Assembly (NCBI GenBank): GCA_964570935.1
Contig: CAZMZP010000074.1
Location: 1 to 56,161 of the forward strand
From: JAFGJU01 sp964570935
GTDB taxonomy: Bacteria; Eisenbacteria; RBG-16-71-46; JAFGJU01
Direction of reading: 5' to 3'
Length of the DNA: 56,161 bases
This document shows, one piece after another, positions 24,378 to 33,268 of this stretch (the first letter of the stretch is position 1; every line of letters begins with the position of its first letter). Under the pieces are notes generated by a model, which was not told the DNA's origin, ran no database searches, and saw nothing but the letters and a program-made list of their open reading frames with translations. Both the position numbers and the translations under genes were made by a program.

Positions 24378-25322
24378 ATGCTTACTCATTACAGGATTGT
24401 AGACCAGAAGATCGAGCAGTGCTCAAGGGAAGATGGGACGCTGCTGGTCTGCACCGCCCCCCAGAATGGGGAGATGCAGGAGCTGCTCGACACCTACCAG
24501 ATACCCGAGCACGACATACGTTCGTGTCTGGACGTAAACGAGCTCGGCCGCCTGGCGCTGGAAGAAGACTACTCCCTCCTGATTCTCAAGAGGCCCAAGA
24601 ACTACTCCACCCTGGACAACCTGCTCTTCAAGATAGACTCGCTGGGCGTGTTCCTGGTGAGAGACAAGTTGATCATCGTGATGGCCGAGCCTCATCCGCT
24701 GCTCGAGGGCAAGCAGTTCGTCAAGGTCAAGAGCCTCAACGACGTGATCATCAAGGTTCTCTACGGAACCGTCGCCCACTTCCTGGGCCACCTGAACGGC
24801 ATTCAGATGATTTCAGACGACCTGGAGCAGAAGATATCCAGCTCGATGAGCAACAAGTACCTCATACAGATGTTCAGCCTGGAGAAGAGCCTCGTCTACT
24901 ACCTGAACGCGATAATCTCGAACGCCCGGGTGATAGAGAAGCTGAGGATCAACGCCGGCAAATTCGGCTTCACTGAAGAGAACGTGGAGATGCTGGACGA
25001 TATCATCATTGACAACCAGCAGTGCCAGAAGCAGACCGAGATCTATCTCAACATCCTGACCGGTCTCATGGACGCCAGGGGCTCGATAGTGGGTAACAAC
25101 CTCAACGTCCTGATCAAGCGCCTCACGCTCATCAACATCATCTTCATGCCGCTGGCGGTTCTGGCGGGGATCGGCGGCATGTCCGAATACACGATGATGA
25201 CTGAAAAGTTGGGAATCGGCTGGCAGCTCGGCTACCCACTGTTCCTCGTCGCGGCGGTCGCCATCGGCCTCCTGACGTACCGCATGGTGAACAAGTACCT
25301 GGGGAAGGGCGGCACGGAGTAG
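24378..25322 (+). CDS. corA: CorA-family transporter with a changed GMN motif
   Basis: A 314-residue protein with the CorA fold: a soluble alpha/beta N-terminal domain, a long helical region (about 150-240) and two C-terminal transmembrane helices ('NIIFMPLAVLAGI' and 'YPLFLVAAVAIGLLTY'). The loop between the helices normally reads GMN and is the ion selectivity motif of Mg2+ channels. Here it reads GIGGMSEYT, so Asn is replaced by Ser. Other CorA relatives with changed GMN move other divalent ions such as Zn2+ or Co2+, so the ion is uncertain. ATG at 24378 follows a GGGGGGAATCC ribosome site; longer starts reach no CorA sequence. Confidence 0.75.
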   Translation: MLTHYRIVDQKIEQCSREDGTLLVCTAPQNGEMQELLDTYQIPEHDIRSCLDVNELGRLALEEDYSLLILKRPKNYSTLDNLLFKIDSLGVFLVRDKLIIVMAEPHPLLEGKQFVKVKSLNDVIIKVLYGTVAHFLGHLNGIQMISDDLEQKISSSMSNKYLIQMFSLEKSLVYYLNAIISNARVIEKLRINAGKFGFTEENVEMLDDIIIDNQQCQKQTEIYLNILTGLMDARGSIVGNNLNVLIKRLTLINIIFMPLAVLAGIGGMSEYTMMTEKLGIGWQLGYPLFLVAAVAIGLLTYRMVNKYLGKGGTE

Positions 25323-25380
25323 GGGAGCAGGACGGCCCGGCGCAACGACCACCGTCATCCCCGGGGTCGTCTATCACTCA

Positions 25381-27627
25381 TCAAATCAGTCCCGCCTTCT
25401 TCAGCAGCTCCGCGAACCGAGGGTCCCCGCGCACGTCGTCCCAAACCGGGTCCGTCTTCAGCAGGGTCCGCGCGGCATCGGGCTTCTCGAAGCACTTACC
25501 CAGCCACTCGAGGGCGGCGTCGTTCTCGCCCAGGCCGGCGTGGATTCGAGCTATGTGATACGGCGCGACGGGTTCAGTCCCGGAGAGCGCCTTCAACTCG
25601 GCCATGATCTTCCTCGCTTCGCCGTGCTTGCCCGAAACGGCCCGGACGTAGCCCAGGGCGGCTTTCATCGACTTGCCGCTCGTCGGATGGGCCGTGCGTT
25701 CTCCGACCGCCTCCTCTGCCTCCGGATACATGCCCTTCTGCGCGTAGGCCATGGCCAGCCAGGTGTAGGAACCCTGGTACCCCGGGTCCATTTCTATCGT
25801 CTTCTTGAGCTGCTCTACCGCCTCGTCGTACATGCGCGCCAGGTAGAGAATCTGGCCCGCGCAGGAGTTGGTCAGGACCGACACGGGTTCAAGCTCCGTT
25901 GCCTGTTTCATGTGCGTCACCGCCTCACCCGTGCGTCCGGAGGCGGCCAGGAGATGCGCGTACTGATGGTGAACGTCACCGCTGTAAGGGTCGAGGGTGA
26001 GGGCTTGCAGGAACTCTCGTTCCGCCGCCGTCCAGTCGAAGTCGAACCAGACCTTGATGCCGGCCAGCGCCAGATGCGCCTCCGCCAATGAGCCGTCCAG
26101 CTCCAGGGCCTTCCGCACCTCCGCCGTGGCCTGTTCGTAGACTGCTTCTCTGGTCATGAAGCCGGACGCTCCCAGGCTTGAGTACGCGTCGGCAATGCCG
26201 GCGAACGCCAGGGCAAACCCGGAGTCCTTGGCGATGGCCTGGCGGAAGTAATCTATGGCCTTGCGGAGCCCGTCCTCCGACATCTTCTCCGCGAACCAGC
26301 GCCCTTTCAGGTACAGGTTGTACGCCTCCGGGTTCTCCGTGTAGTGCTTCCTGAATCTCGCCTCGTCCGCTCCCAGGATCCTGGCTCTGAGCTTGTCCGC
26401 TATGGCCAGCGAGATCTCGTCCTGGACGGCGAAGATGTCTTCCATGGTTCGGTCGTATCTCTCGGACCAAAGGTGATACCCATCGGTGACGCCGACCAGC
26501 TGTACCGTTATGCGCAGCCGGTTGCCGGCCTTCTGCACACTTCCTTCCACTATCGACTTGACGTTGAGCCTTCTACCGACCTCGCGGACGTCGGCGCTCT
26601 TTCCCTTGAACGAAAAAGCCGACGTCCGCGCCACCACGCGCAAGTCTTTGAGCTGGGCCAGCGCGTCCGTTATGCTCTCCGCCATTCCGTCGCAGAAATA
26701 CTCCTGTTCCGGGTCGGCGCTCAGGTTGGCGAACGGAAGCACTGCGACAGAAACGGCCGTCCGGGTGGCCGCGGCCGGCTTCTCCGGCGGAGCGGAAGAA
26801 GGAGCGGCCCCGGGCTCTCGCGCGTGCGCTACAAGGTCATCTCTGAGCTCCACGGCTGTCTGATGACGTTCGTTGGGATCCTTGGTCATGGCCTTGTCGG
26901 TGATGCGCTGCAGCTCGTCGGTCAGCCCGGGACGGAAGCTGGACAGCGGCTGCGGGCTCTCGTTCAGGATCGAGTACATGACAGCGGCTTCGTAATCGCG
27001 CCCGAAAGGGGACACGCCGGTCAGCATTTCGTACAGCGTCACACCCAGCGACCAGACGTCCGTTCTGTGGTCCACGGCTTCGCCCCGCACCTGTTCGGGA
27101 GACATGTACGCGATTGTGCCGAGGGTCTTGCCGGTCGTGGTCAGGCCGGACCTGCCCGCAAGCTTGGCCAGGCCGAAGTCCAGGATCTTGACGGTCCCGT
27201 CCGCGGTGATCATCAGATTCGCCGGCTTTATGTCGCGGTGCACGATGCCTTTCTCGTGCGCCCTGGCCAGTCCCTGTGAGACCTGCACCGCGACGTCCAC
27301 AGCCTCGGGCACCCTGAGTGGTCCCCGCCGAATCCTGGCTCTGAGCGTTTCCCCGCCGTAGCACGCCATGGCGATGAACATCCGCCCGTCCTTCATCTCG
27401 TCTATTTCGTACACCGTGCAGATGCTCTGATGGTCGAGCGACGAGGCCGCTCTGGCCTCGTGGACGAAGCGTTCCTTCGCCTCCGGGTCGCTCGTGAGGT
27501 CGGCAGGCAGGAACTTGAGGGCGACTTCGCGTTCCAGCCGGGTGTCCAGGGCTCTGTAGACCACACCCATTCCACCCTCACCCAGCCTTTCCAGTATCTT
27601 GTAGTGGGAAACCGTCTTGCCTATCAT
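25381..27627 (-). CDS. Ser/Thr protein kinase fused to TolB-like and TPR domains
   Basis: A 748-residue soluble protein. Residues 1-265 are a Hanks-type kinase: 'LGEGGMGVVYRA' (P-loop), 'VALKFLP' (Lys), 'HRDIKPANLM' (catalytic loop), 'DFGLAK' (Mg loop), 'GTIAYMSPEQVRG' and 'DVWSLGVTLYEMLTG'. Residues about 290-430 match the adenylate-cyclase-associated/FlgO-like domain ('VAVLPFANLSADPEQEYFCDGMAESI'). The rest is about six TPR repeats. No transmembrane segment lies between the kinase and the rest, so the protein is cytosolic. The same architecture is frequent in deltaproteobacteria, acidobacteria and related phyla. Neighbours do not indicate the target. The gene converges with corA. Confidence 0.9.
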   Translation of the reverse strand: MIGKTVSHYKILERLGEGGMGVVYRALDTRLEREVALKFLPADLTSDPEAKERFVHEARAASSLDHQSICTVYEIDEMKDGRMFIAMACYGGETLRARIRRGPLRVPEAVDVAVQVSQGLARAHEKGIVHRDIKPANLMITADGTVKILDFGLAKLAGRSGLTTTGKTLGTIAYMSPEQVRGEAVDHRTDVWSLGVTLYEMLTGVSPFGRDYEAAVMYSILNESPQPLSSFRPGLTDELQRITDKAMTKDPNERHQTAVELRDDLVAHAREPGAAPSSAPPEKPAAATRTAVSVAVLPFANLSADPEQEYFCDGMAESITDALAQLKDLRVVARTSAFSFKGKSADVREVGRRLNVKSIVEGSVQKAGNRLRITVQLVGVTDGYHLWSERYDRTMEDIFAVQDEISLAIADKLRARILGADEARFRKHYTENPEAYNLYLKGRWFAEKMSEDGLRKAIDYFRQAIAKDSGFALAFAGIADAYSSLGASGFMTREAVYEQATAEVRKALELDGSLAEAHLALAGIKVWFDFDWTAAEREFLQALTLDPYSGDVHHQYAHLLAASGRTGEAVTHMKQATELEPVSVLTNSCAGQILYLARMYDEAVEQLKKTIEMDPGYQGSYTWLAMAYAQKGMYPEAEEAVGERTAHPTSGKSMKAALGYVRAVSGKHGEARKIMAELKALSGTEPVAPYHIARIHAGLGENDAALEWLGKCFEKPDAARTLLKTDPVWDDVRGDPRFAELLKKAGLI

Positions 27628-27775
27628 GGCTGCCTCGGAATGTAGGGATTCAGCCCGGCTTGGGCTCCAGACCCCGCGCGAGGCTCCGGACCCGAATCGG
27701 GCGCCGGGCCATGGCCTGGGGCCCTTTCCGTGACCATTCTAAGCCGTCAGACTGCTACATTCAACTTGATATGCG

Positions 27776-27803
27776 TTGTAATCCGCCGCAGTAGTGCTAT
27801 ACT
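27776..27803 (+). promoter_or_regulatory. Likely promoter for the 27952 lipoprotein
   Basis: TTGTAA, a 16-nt spacer and TATACT, about 150 nt before the ATG. The 27628-27951 gap holds this promoter and no gene. Confidence 0.5.
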
Positions 27804-27951
27804 CTTATTGGGGATACTGACTCACAAACCCTGCCATGCAGTCAATTCCGCGCATTGCTTTTAGTGCGATGCTTCCAGAGGGGTTGGGAACAATCTTACT
27901 GCGGGCGTTCGCCCGAGGGGCCAGGCGCCTGCAACGTAGGGGGTGTTTCCC

Positions 27952-29898
27952 ATGAAGCTCGCCGGCATCTCGTTCACCCTGTTGGCGATTCTCGGTCTCA
28001 TCGTCCTCTTCGCGGCACTCCCCGGCTGTGAGAACGGCCACAGCATCTACCCCAACCTTCCCCCTCGCGTCTCCGTCACCGGAGGCCCGCCCCAGGGCGG
28101 TGAGAGCTACTACTACGTGACGATATCCTGGGTCGGGTGGGATGCAGACGGCACAGTCAAGCATTTCCTGTACGCCATAGACGACACAACCCAGTGGACG
28201 GAGATAAGGGAACTGGAGGAGACATTCCTCTTCACGGCCGACTCGCTGAGAGAAGGGGAGGAGTTCGGCAGGTGGCACACGTTCTGGATCAAGGCAGTGG
28301 ACAACGACGGAGCGAAGTCGCTGCCCGACTATCTAACGTTTGATGCGCGTACCGTCGCTCCCAAGACAACGATTGTGAAGCCGTGCGACATGTCGGCCGT
28401 GATTTGCGTCCGCGTGCCCGTTGGGACCACAGTCAGGTTCGCCTGGGAGGGCGAAGATCCGGACTGTTCGGACCCGGCGAAGAAACCCGTGGCCTACCAG
28501 TGGCGGCTCGTCCCGGAGAACCAGCCCGACACTTCGTGGCATTGGTCCGAGCCCTCACCGGAGACCGAGGTGGTCCTGCGTGATCTCCCGCCCGGCGCGG
28601 TCTACCGGTTTGGGGTGAGGGCCATTGACGAGGCCGGCGCGGTCGAGCTTGTGCCCCGTGGTTTCAACGAGCTCCCCATCGTGGTCGGCCCGGGCTACGG
28701 CTCGCCGACGCTGTGTGTTTACGAAGACGACGCCTCCCACTGTTACCCGGCCGACGGTGCGGTGTGGGAACGGCGGGCCACTGTCAACAGGACCATAACA
28801 TTCTCGTGGGAAGGAGACGCGAGCGCGTACGGCGGGACCATATCGGGCTACAGGTACGGCCTGGACATCGAAGACCTGGAAGACCCTTATCAGTGGGCGG
28901 TCGATTGGAGTCTGAACAATACCAGCGCGACAATCCAGTTTGTGGAGCCCGGGACACACTACCTCTACGTACAGGTGATGGACGACGTCGAAACAGTGCA
29001 GCTCGGCACAGTCGAGATTACCGTGTCGGAGTTCTTTTTCGACAGAGAAGTGCTCTACGTGGACGATTTCTATGACATCATCCCAACCGACCTTGCGCAC
29101 GACATCTTCACCCAGGCAGTACTGACGAGGTGTCTTGCCTACACCGACTCCATCTACGTGTTCAACTGCTGGCAGGCCGGTCCGGGAGGCGTGCCCAGAG
29201 AGATGCCGATGATGGTCGAGGCGCCGGTCCTGAGCGAGCTTTCCCGGTATAGGTTTGTAATCTGGGACACGGACGCCAATCAGAACTCTTTCGATACGGG
29301 TCTCCACAGAGTCATAGCTTCGGGAGCCCTGGAAGCGTACCTAAACGCCGGTGGCAGGCTCTGGATTTACGGCAACGAGCTTGTGAGAGGAAGCGACACT
29401 TATCCGCTCTCCTTCGCCTACGGCGCCGTGCCGGAGGAAGGGTCGTTTGCAGCGGAGTTCCTGCGCATCTCGGGGGTTGTGAACAGGCCCATTATCACGT
29501 CAACCACGCAGGCGAACGGCTTCAGGCGGGCGCTGCCAAACCGGGGTGTGTCCGACCTCCTGCCCACGCTGGAAATAGACTACGCCAAGGGCGGCACGTC
29601 CACGGTGTACGGGATGGCCAGGGTGGAGGCCGTGATGACGGCTATGCAGGAGGAAGACTTGAGCCAGAGGCCGGACACCCTGTTCTTCTACGGGGACAAT
29701 TCGATGTTGGAGGCACCGTACGACAACAAGGCCTGCGGACTCCGGTTCCATGACGTCTACAATGGCTCGAAAGTGGTGTATCTCGGGTTTCCGATACACA
29801 GGTTCTTTGAATCGAGCGCCGAGTCGCTCGCCACGTTCGTGACGGACTGGATGCTGGGCGACGCGGGCCCGAGTCCAAGGAGAATCGCTCGCAGATAG
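27952..29898 (+). CDS. Large lipoprotein of unknown function with Ig/Fn3-like domains
   Basis: A 648-residue protein, lipobox ALPGC at about residue 26. Three or four beta-sandwich domains follow with an 'WVGWDADGTVKHFLYAIDD' pattern: strands that recur at about residues 60-130, 160-240 and 270-345 and resemble fibronectin-III or PKD domains. The region about 360-640 looks alpha/beta ('VLYVDDFYDIIP', 'RFVIWDTDANQ', 'RLWIYGNELVRG', 'VVYLGFPIHRFFE'), as in glutamine-amidotransferase-like or ThuA-like folds. No catalytic motif could be confirmed. ATG chosen after an AGGGGG ribosome site; GTG 9 nt upstream is inside it. The neighbours are unrelated, so the role is unknown. Confidence 0.6.
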   Translation: MKLAGISFTLLAILGLIVLFAALPGCENGHSIYPNLPPRVSVTGGPPQGGESYYYVTISWVGWDADGTVKHFLYAIDDTTQWTEIRELEETFLFTADSLREGEEFGRWHTFWIKAVDNDGAKSLPDYLTFDARTVAPKTTIVKPCDMSAVICVRVPVGTTVRFAWEGEDPDCSDPAKKPVAYQWRLVPENQPDTSWHWSEPSPETEVVLRDLPPGAVYRFGVRAIDEAGAVELVPRGFNELPIVVGPGYGSPTLCVYEDDASHCYPADGAVWERRATVNRTITFSWEGDASAYGGTISGYRYGLDIEDLEDPYQWAVDWSLNNTSATIQFVEPGTHYLYVQVMDDVETVQLGTVEITVSEFFFDREVLYVDDFYDIIPTDLAHDIFTQAVLTRCLAYTDSIYVFNCWQAGPGGVPREMPMMVEAPVLSELSRYRFVIWDTDANQNSFDTGLHRVIASGALEAYLNAGGRLWIYGNELVRGSDTYPLSFAYGAVPEEGSFAAEFLRISGVVNRPIITSTTQANGFRRALPNRGVSDLLPTLEIDYAKGGTSTVYGMARVEAVMTAMQEEDLSQRPDTLFFYGDNSMLEAPYDNKACGLRFHDVYNGSKVVYLGFPIHRFFESSAESLATFVTDWMLGDAGPSPRRIARR

Positions 29899-30062
29899 AC
29901 ACGGCCAGACCTCCGGACACCCCTTGTTGGGGCCAGTGAGACTCACTGGTCCCTCTTCTTATTCCGGTGAAACTCGTTGCCCCGTATTGCGTAATGACAT
30001 ACAGAGGGGCTAGAACATCGCGCACTGAGAAACCAAGAACGACGACAAGGACTGGGACCAGC

Positions 30063-32303
30063 ATGAAAACTCGGACAACCATGAGGCTCGGATTGAGGCG
30101 TCTGGCATCGATGAGCGCCGCAGCTCTGCTTTGCTGTCTGTTCTGCGCGCTGCCCACTCTCGCAGCCGCGGAAACCCTCGTCGACTCACCGAAGACGTTA
30201 AAGCTCAGAACAGTGGACACGGCGCCGGCCGTGGACGGCTTCATCGACCAGTCCTGGAGCCAGGCCGATTCCGTGTCTGATTTCGTTCAGTTCCAGCCCT
30301 ACTGCAGCAGGGAGCCTTCCCGAAAGACTCTTGCGAAGACCCTCACGACCGAAAGGGCCCTCTACTGCCTGCTTGTCTGCCTGGACGAACGAAGGAACAT
30401 CCAGCGCAACACAGCCACGCTCGACCAGGCTGGCGGGGACATAGTGTCGCTCATGCTGGACACGTTCGGGGACAAGCGGACTGCGTACAAGTTCGCGGTC
30501 TCCGCATCCGGCGCGCGCGCCGACTGCCGGCTCCTGGACGACGCGCGCAACCGCGACTACAACTGGGACGGCGTCTGGTTCTCGGCCGCAAAGATCTACG
30601 ACTGGGGCTTCGTCGTCGAGATGGAGATTCCGTACCGTTCCATACAGTATGACGAACGCCTGACGGAATGGGGCCTCGACTTCGACCGCTGGATTCCCAC
30701 GCAAACTGAAGACATCTACTGGTGTTCGTACGAACAGAACGAAGGGCAGAGAATCTCCAAGTTCGGCAAGCTTGTGTTCGAGAACTTCCGGCCTTCGGTC
30801 AAGGGACTGAATCTGGAAGTCTACCCAGTCGGCATCTCGAAGCTCGAATACCTTCACGACTCCAAGTACGACTTCACTCCCAACGCCGGCATTGACGTCT
30901 TCTACAACCCGTCGCAGCGGCTGACGTTCCAGCTGACCGCCAACCCGGACTTCGCCCAGATCGAAGCGGACCCCTTCGCGTTCAACATCTCCCGCTACGA
31001 GACTTACTTTTCGGAGAGAAGGCCCTTCTTCACCGAGGGCAACGAAGTCTTCATGCCCTCCGGCCGCGAACGGAGCTCGGGGTTCTACCAGCCGCTGGAG
31101 CTGTTCTACTCCAGGCGCATCGGCAGAAAGCTCCCCGACGGCAGCGAAGTCCCGCTTCTGCTGGGAACCAGGGCTTTCGGCCGCGTGAACGACTGGGAGT
31201 ACGGGGGCTTTGTAGCCGTGACTGACGAGAAGGACTACGTCCTGGGTGGAGAGACACTGACAGAGGCCCAGGCACTCTTCAGTTCCGTGAGACTGAAGAG
31301 GCAGATTCTGGGGAATTCGTCCGTGGGGCTGCTGTACGTGGGCAAGAACACCGACGATACGAACAACGGCGTGATTGACGTCGACGGCGCCTTCCGCGCC
31401 GCGGACTGGCAGCTCGCGTATCAGCTGGCGCGCTCCTACAGGGGGTCGGAGGGTGATTTCGCCGGGTCCGGGTGCCTGAAGATAGCCAGGGAAAAATGGC
31501 TGGGCGCGGTGAGGAGCAGGTACGTGGGTGAGGAGTTCGACGCCAGCGAAGTCGGTTACGTTCCCTGGAAGGGCACGACCGAAGTGACTGCCATAGGCGG
31601 CCCGCGCTGGTTTTTTGACGAAGGCCCAGTCCAGCAGGTGTTGATTTACACCGGGGGCGTGCTTAACAACGAGAAGGTCGACGACTTCACGGACAGGGCC
31701 GGAGCGCTCGGGGTCAACATGCAGTTCCGGAAGGGATGGGGATACGAAGTTTCTGGTGTGGTCGGCCGCTCAAAGGACATGGACAAGGAATTCGACTCGT
31801 TCGATGCTAACCTGTCGTCTTGGTGCAGCATATCGCCCAAGTGGGACGCCTCGCTGTCGGCGGGATACTCGCGGACGTACAACTTTTCCCGCGACTACCT
31901 GGCGTTCTACGCGTGGTCGGAGAGCTACGTCGAATGGCGCGCCCTGGACGTGCTGGCGCTGGGAACGTCGCTCAGCTTCTTCGTCGAAGGGAATCCCGAC
32001 GACGAAGTGGAGGACGTCACGGTCAACGCCCGGCCGTTTGTCTCGGTGACTCCGTTCAACGACCTGAACGTGCGCGTGTACGTGGACAACGTTTACGTGC
32101 GCTCCACGGAGAAGGTCCAGCAGTCGATAGGGGGGCTCCTCTTCTCTTACAACTTCCGGCCCAAGAGCTGGATCTATCTTGCCGTTAACGAGGTCAGGGA
32201 CAGGAGCGACCAATACGACGCTTTCGGTACGCTGCTGCCCAACCGGATGCATCTGACCGACAGAGCCTGTGTTCTGAAGCTCAAGTACCTGTTCTACTTC
32301 TGA
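30063..32303 (+). CDS. Outer-membrane protein with CBM9-like and DUF5916-like domains
   Basis: About 746 residues. The signal peptide ends near LAAAE. The next 200 residues resemble the carbohydrate-binding family 9-like domain ('APAVDGFIDQSWSQAD', 'YDWGFVVEMEIPYRSIQYDE'). It is followed by a long barrel region ('NPSQRLTFQLTANPDFAQIEAD', 'SERRPFFTEGNEVF') typical of DUF5916. Many FCB-group genomes carry such proteins; the known members are outer-membrane proteins of undefined function. The ATG at 30063 is chosen because the signal peptide directly follows; a GTG-like upstream extension to 29967 has no signal features. It lies alone, between a lipoprotein gene and a small minus-strand gene. 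Confidence 0.75.
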   Translation: MKTRTTMRLGLRRLASMSAAALLCCLFCALPTLAAAETLVDSPKTLKLRTVDTAPAVDGFIDQSWSQADSVSDFVQFQPYCSREPSRKTLAKTLTTERALYCLLVCLDERRNIQRNTATLDQAGGDIVSLMLDTFGDKRTAYKFAVSASGARADCRLLDDARNRDYNWDGVWFSAAKIYDWGFVVEMEIPYRSIQYDERLTEWGLDFDRWIPTQTEDIYWCSYEQNEGQRISKFGKLVFENFRPSVKGLNLEVYPVGISKLEYLHDSKYDFTPNAGIDVFYNPSQRLTFQLTANPDFAQIEADPFAFNISRYETYFSERRPFFTEGNEVFMPSGRERSSGFYQPLELFYSRRIGRKLPDGSEVPLLLGTRAFGRVNDWEYGGFVAVTDEKDYVLGGETLTEAQALFSSVRLKRQILGNSSVGLLYVGKNTDDTNNGVIDVDGAFRAADWQLAYQLARSYRGSEGDFAGSGCLKIAREKWLGAVRSRYVGEEFDASEVGYVPWKGTTEVTAIGGPRWFFDEGPVQQVLIYTGGVLNNEKVDDFTDRAGALGVNMQFRKGWGYEVSGVVGRSKDMDKEFDSFDANLSSWCSISPKWDASLSAGYSRTYNFSRDYLAFYAWSESYVEWRALDVLALGTSLSFFVEGNPDDEVEDVTVNARPFVSVTPFNDLNVRVYVDNVYVRSTEKVQQSIGGLLFSYNFRPKSWIYLAVNEVRDRSDQYDAFGTLLPNRMHLTDRACVLKLKYLFYF

Positions 32304-32332
32304 GCGCGGGGTGGACTCAGGGACTTGGGCTC

Positions 32333-32761
32333 CTATTTTTCAGCATCACTTCCCAGTTTCACGTCCCGGAGAGCGGCGGTCACAACGTAGATTCTTTCGT
32401 TGTTGCAGTTCGGGTCAATCGGGATGAAATAGAACCCCTTCCGGTCCCTGCCGTAGCCCAGGCTGAATCCCCTTATCGTCTCTCCGTCTAGAAATGTGAG
32501 TTTGACCTTGAGTCCTTTGAGCGCGGAGCAGTTCACCTCGCTAAACTGCTTCTTTTCTTCGTACTTGCTGTTTCCCTCAAGCGTCCTAACGAAGAACACC
32601 GCCTTCAGGTCTTGGCATTTGATCGTGTGGATGTTGCCGGCCGTGTCCACCAGGTGGAAAACGTCTACTAGCGGCTTGAAGTCGTGCGTGTGGCCCTTGA
32701 GCAGTCTCCCGCCCCTGTACCGGACGACTACGCGGTTCCGTTCGCTCTTCAACTCCTCCAT
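32333..32761 (-). CDS. Small hypothetical protein of two similar halves (DUF6982-like)
   Basis: A 142-residue soluble protein with no signal or membrane segment. It reads as two similar beta-rich halves: residues about 9-60 ('VVVRYRGGRLLKGHTHDF', ending LKAVFFVRTL) and 80-140 ('VKLTFLDGETIRGFSLGY', ending VTAALRDVKL). Each begins with a basic strand followed by a G-rich turn. This shape resembles DUF6982-type proteins, small Sm- or PilZ-like proteins found in several phyla. No functional residue can be pointed out. It converges with the 30063 gene with 29 nt between stops. Confidence 0.55.
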   Translation of the reverse strand: MEELKSERNRVVVRYRGGRLLKGHTHDFKPLVDVFHLVDTAGNIHTIKCQDLKAVFFVRTLEGNSKYEEKKQFSEVNCSALKGLKVKLTFLDGETIRGFSLGYGRDRKGFYFIPIDPNCNNERIYVVTAALRDVKLGSDAEK

Positions 32762-32902
32762 ACGATTCCCTCCGGCTAGCCGTGCGTTTCAGGGACGCAA
32801 GGACAAAGACACTCGGTCGTTTGTCCTGATACTGGAGTTGACCGTCCGGAAGATACCGCAACGTCTCCTCGTTTACCATAGCGAATGTCGTAGCGTCACC
32901 CG

Positions 32903-32973
32903 CACCGAAGGGGGGTGCGCCCCCGAAGGGGAATGCGCCGCCGTCGGGGCGTTCGCAGCCGTAAGGACGTGCG
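32903..32973. repeat. Four degenerate tandem repeats of about 18 nt
   Basis: Four copies (32903-32919, 32920-32937, 32938-32955, 32956-32973) with the core CCG-x-x-GGGG-x-x-TGCG in the first two and a drifted form after. The gap 32762-33268 holds no gene. On the minus strand the array reads as repeating six-residue units, but no start or ribosome site supports a protein. Confidence 0.5.
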
Positions 32974-33036
32974 CCGTTAACCCCTCAAATGTCTGGCTGT
33001 TCCGGGAGTCGGCCTCGCCGCACCGCGACTAACTCG

Positions 33037-33065
33037 TTGAGCACATTGCCGTTATGGTATATACT
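33037..33065 (+). promoter_or_regulatory. Promoter of the PQQ-propeller gene
   Basis: TTGAGC, a 17-nt spacer and TATACT, giving a leader of about 200 nt before the ATG at 33269. Confidence 0.6.
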
Positions 33066-33268
33066 CTGTGCAGGCTCGTGGTGTTGTAGGGATGGTGGAG
33101 GATGTGAGCGGCGGACGATGATGGATGGGTCGGTGGAGCCAGGCCTCAGTGAGATCTGCAGTTTGAATCGCCCGCGACAGTTCGACTGTCTCCTCCTGTC
33201 TTCGGTTCGATTGTCCGGAAGTCCCGGGTCCCGGGGCCGTCGCCCGGCCAAGAGAGAAGGAGTTTCCC

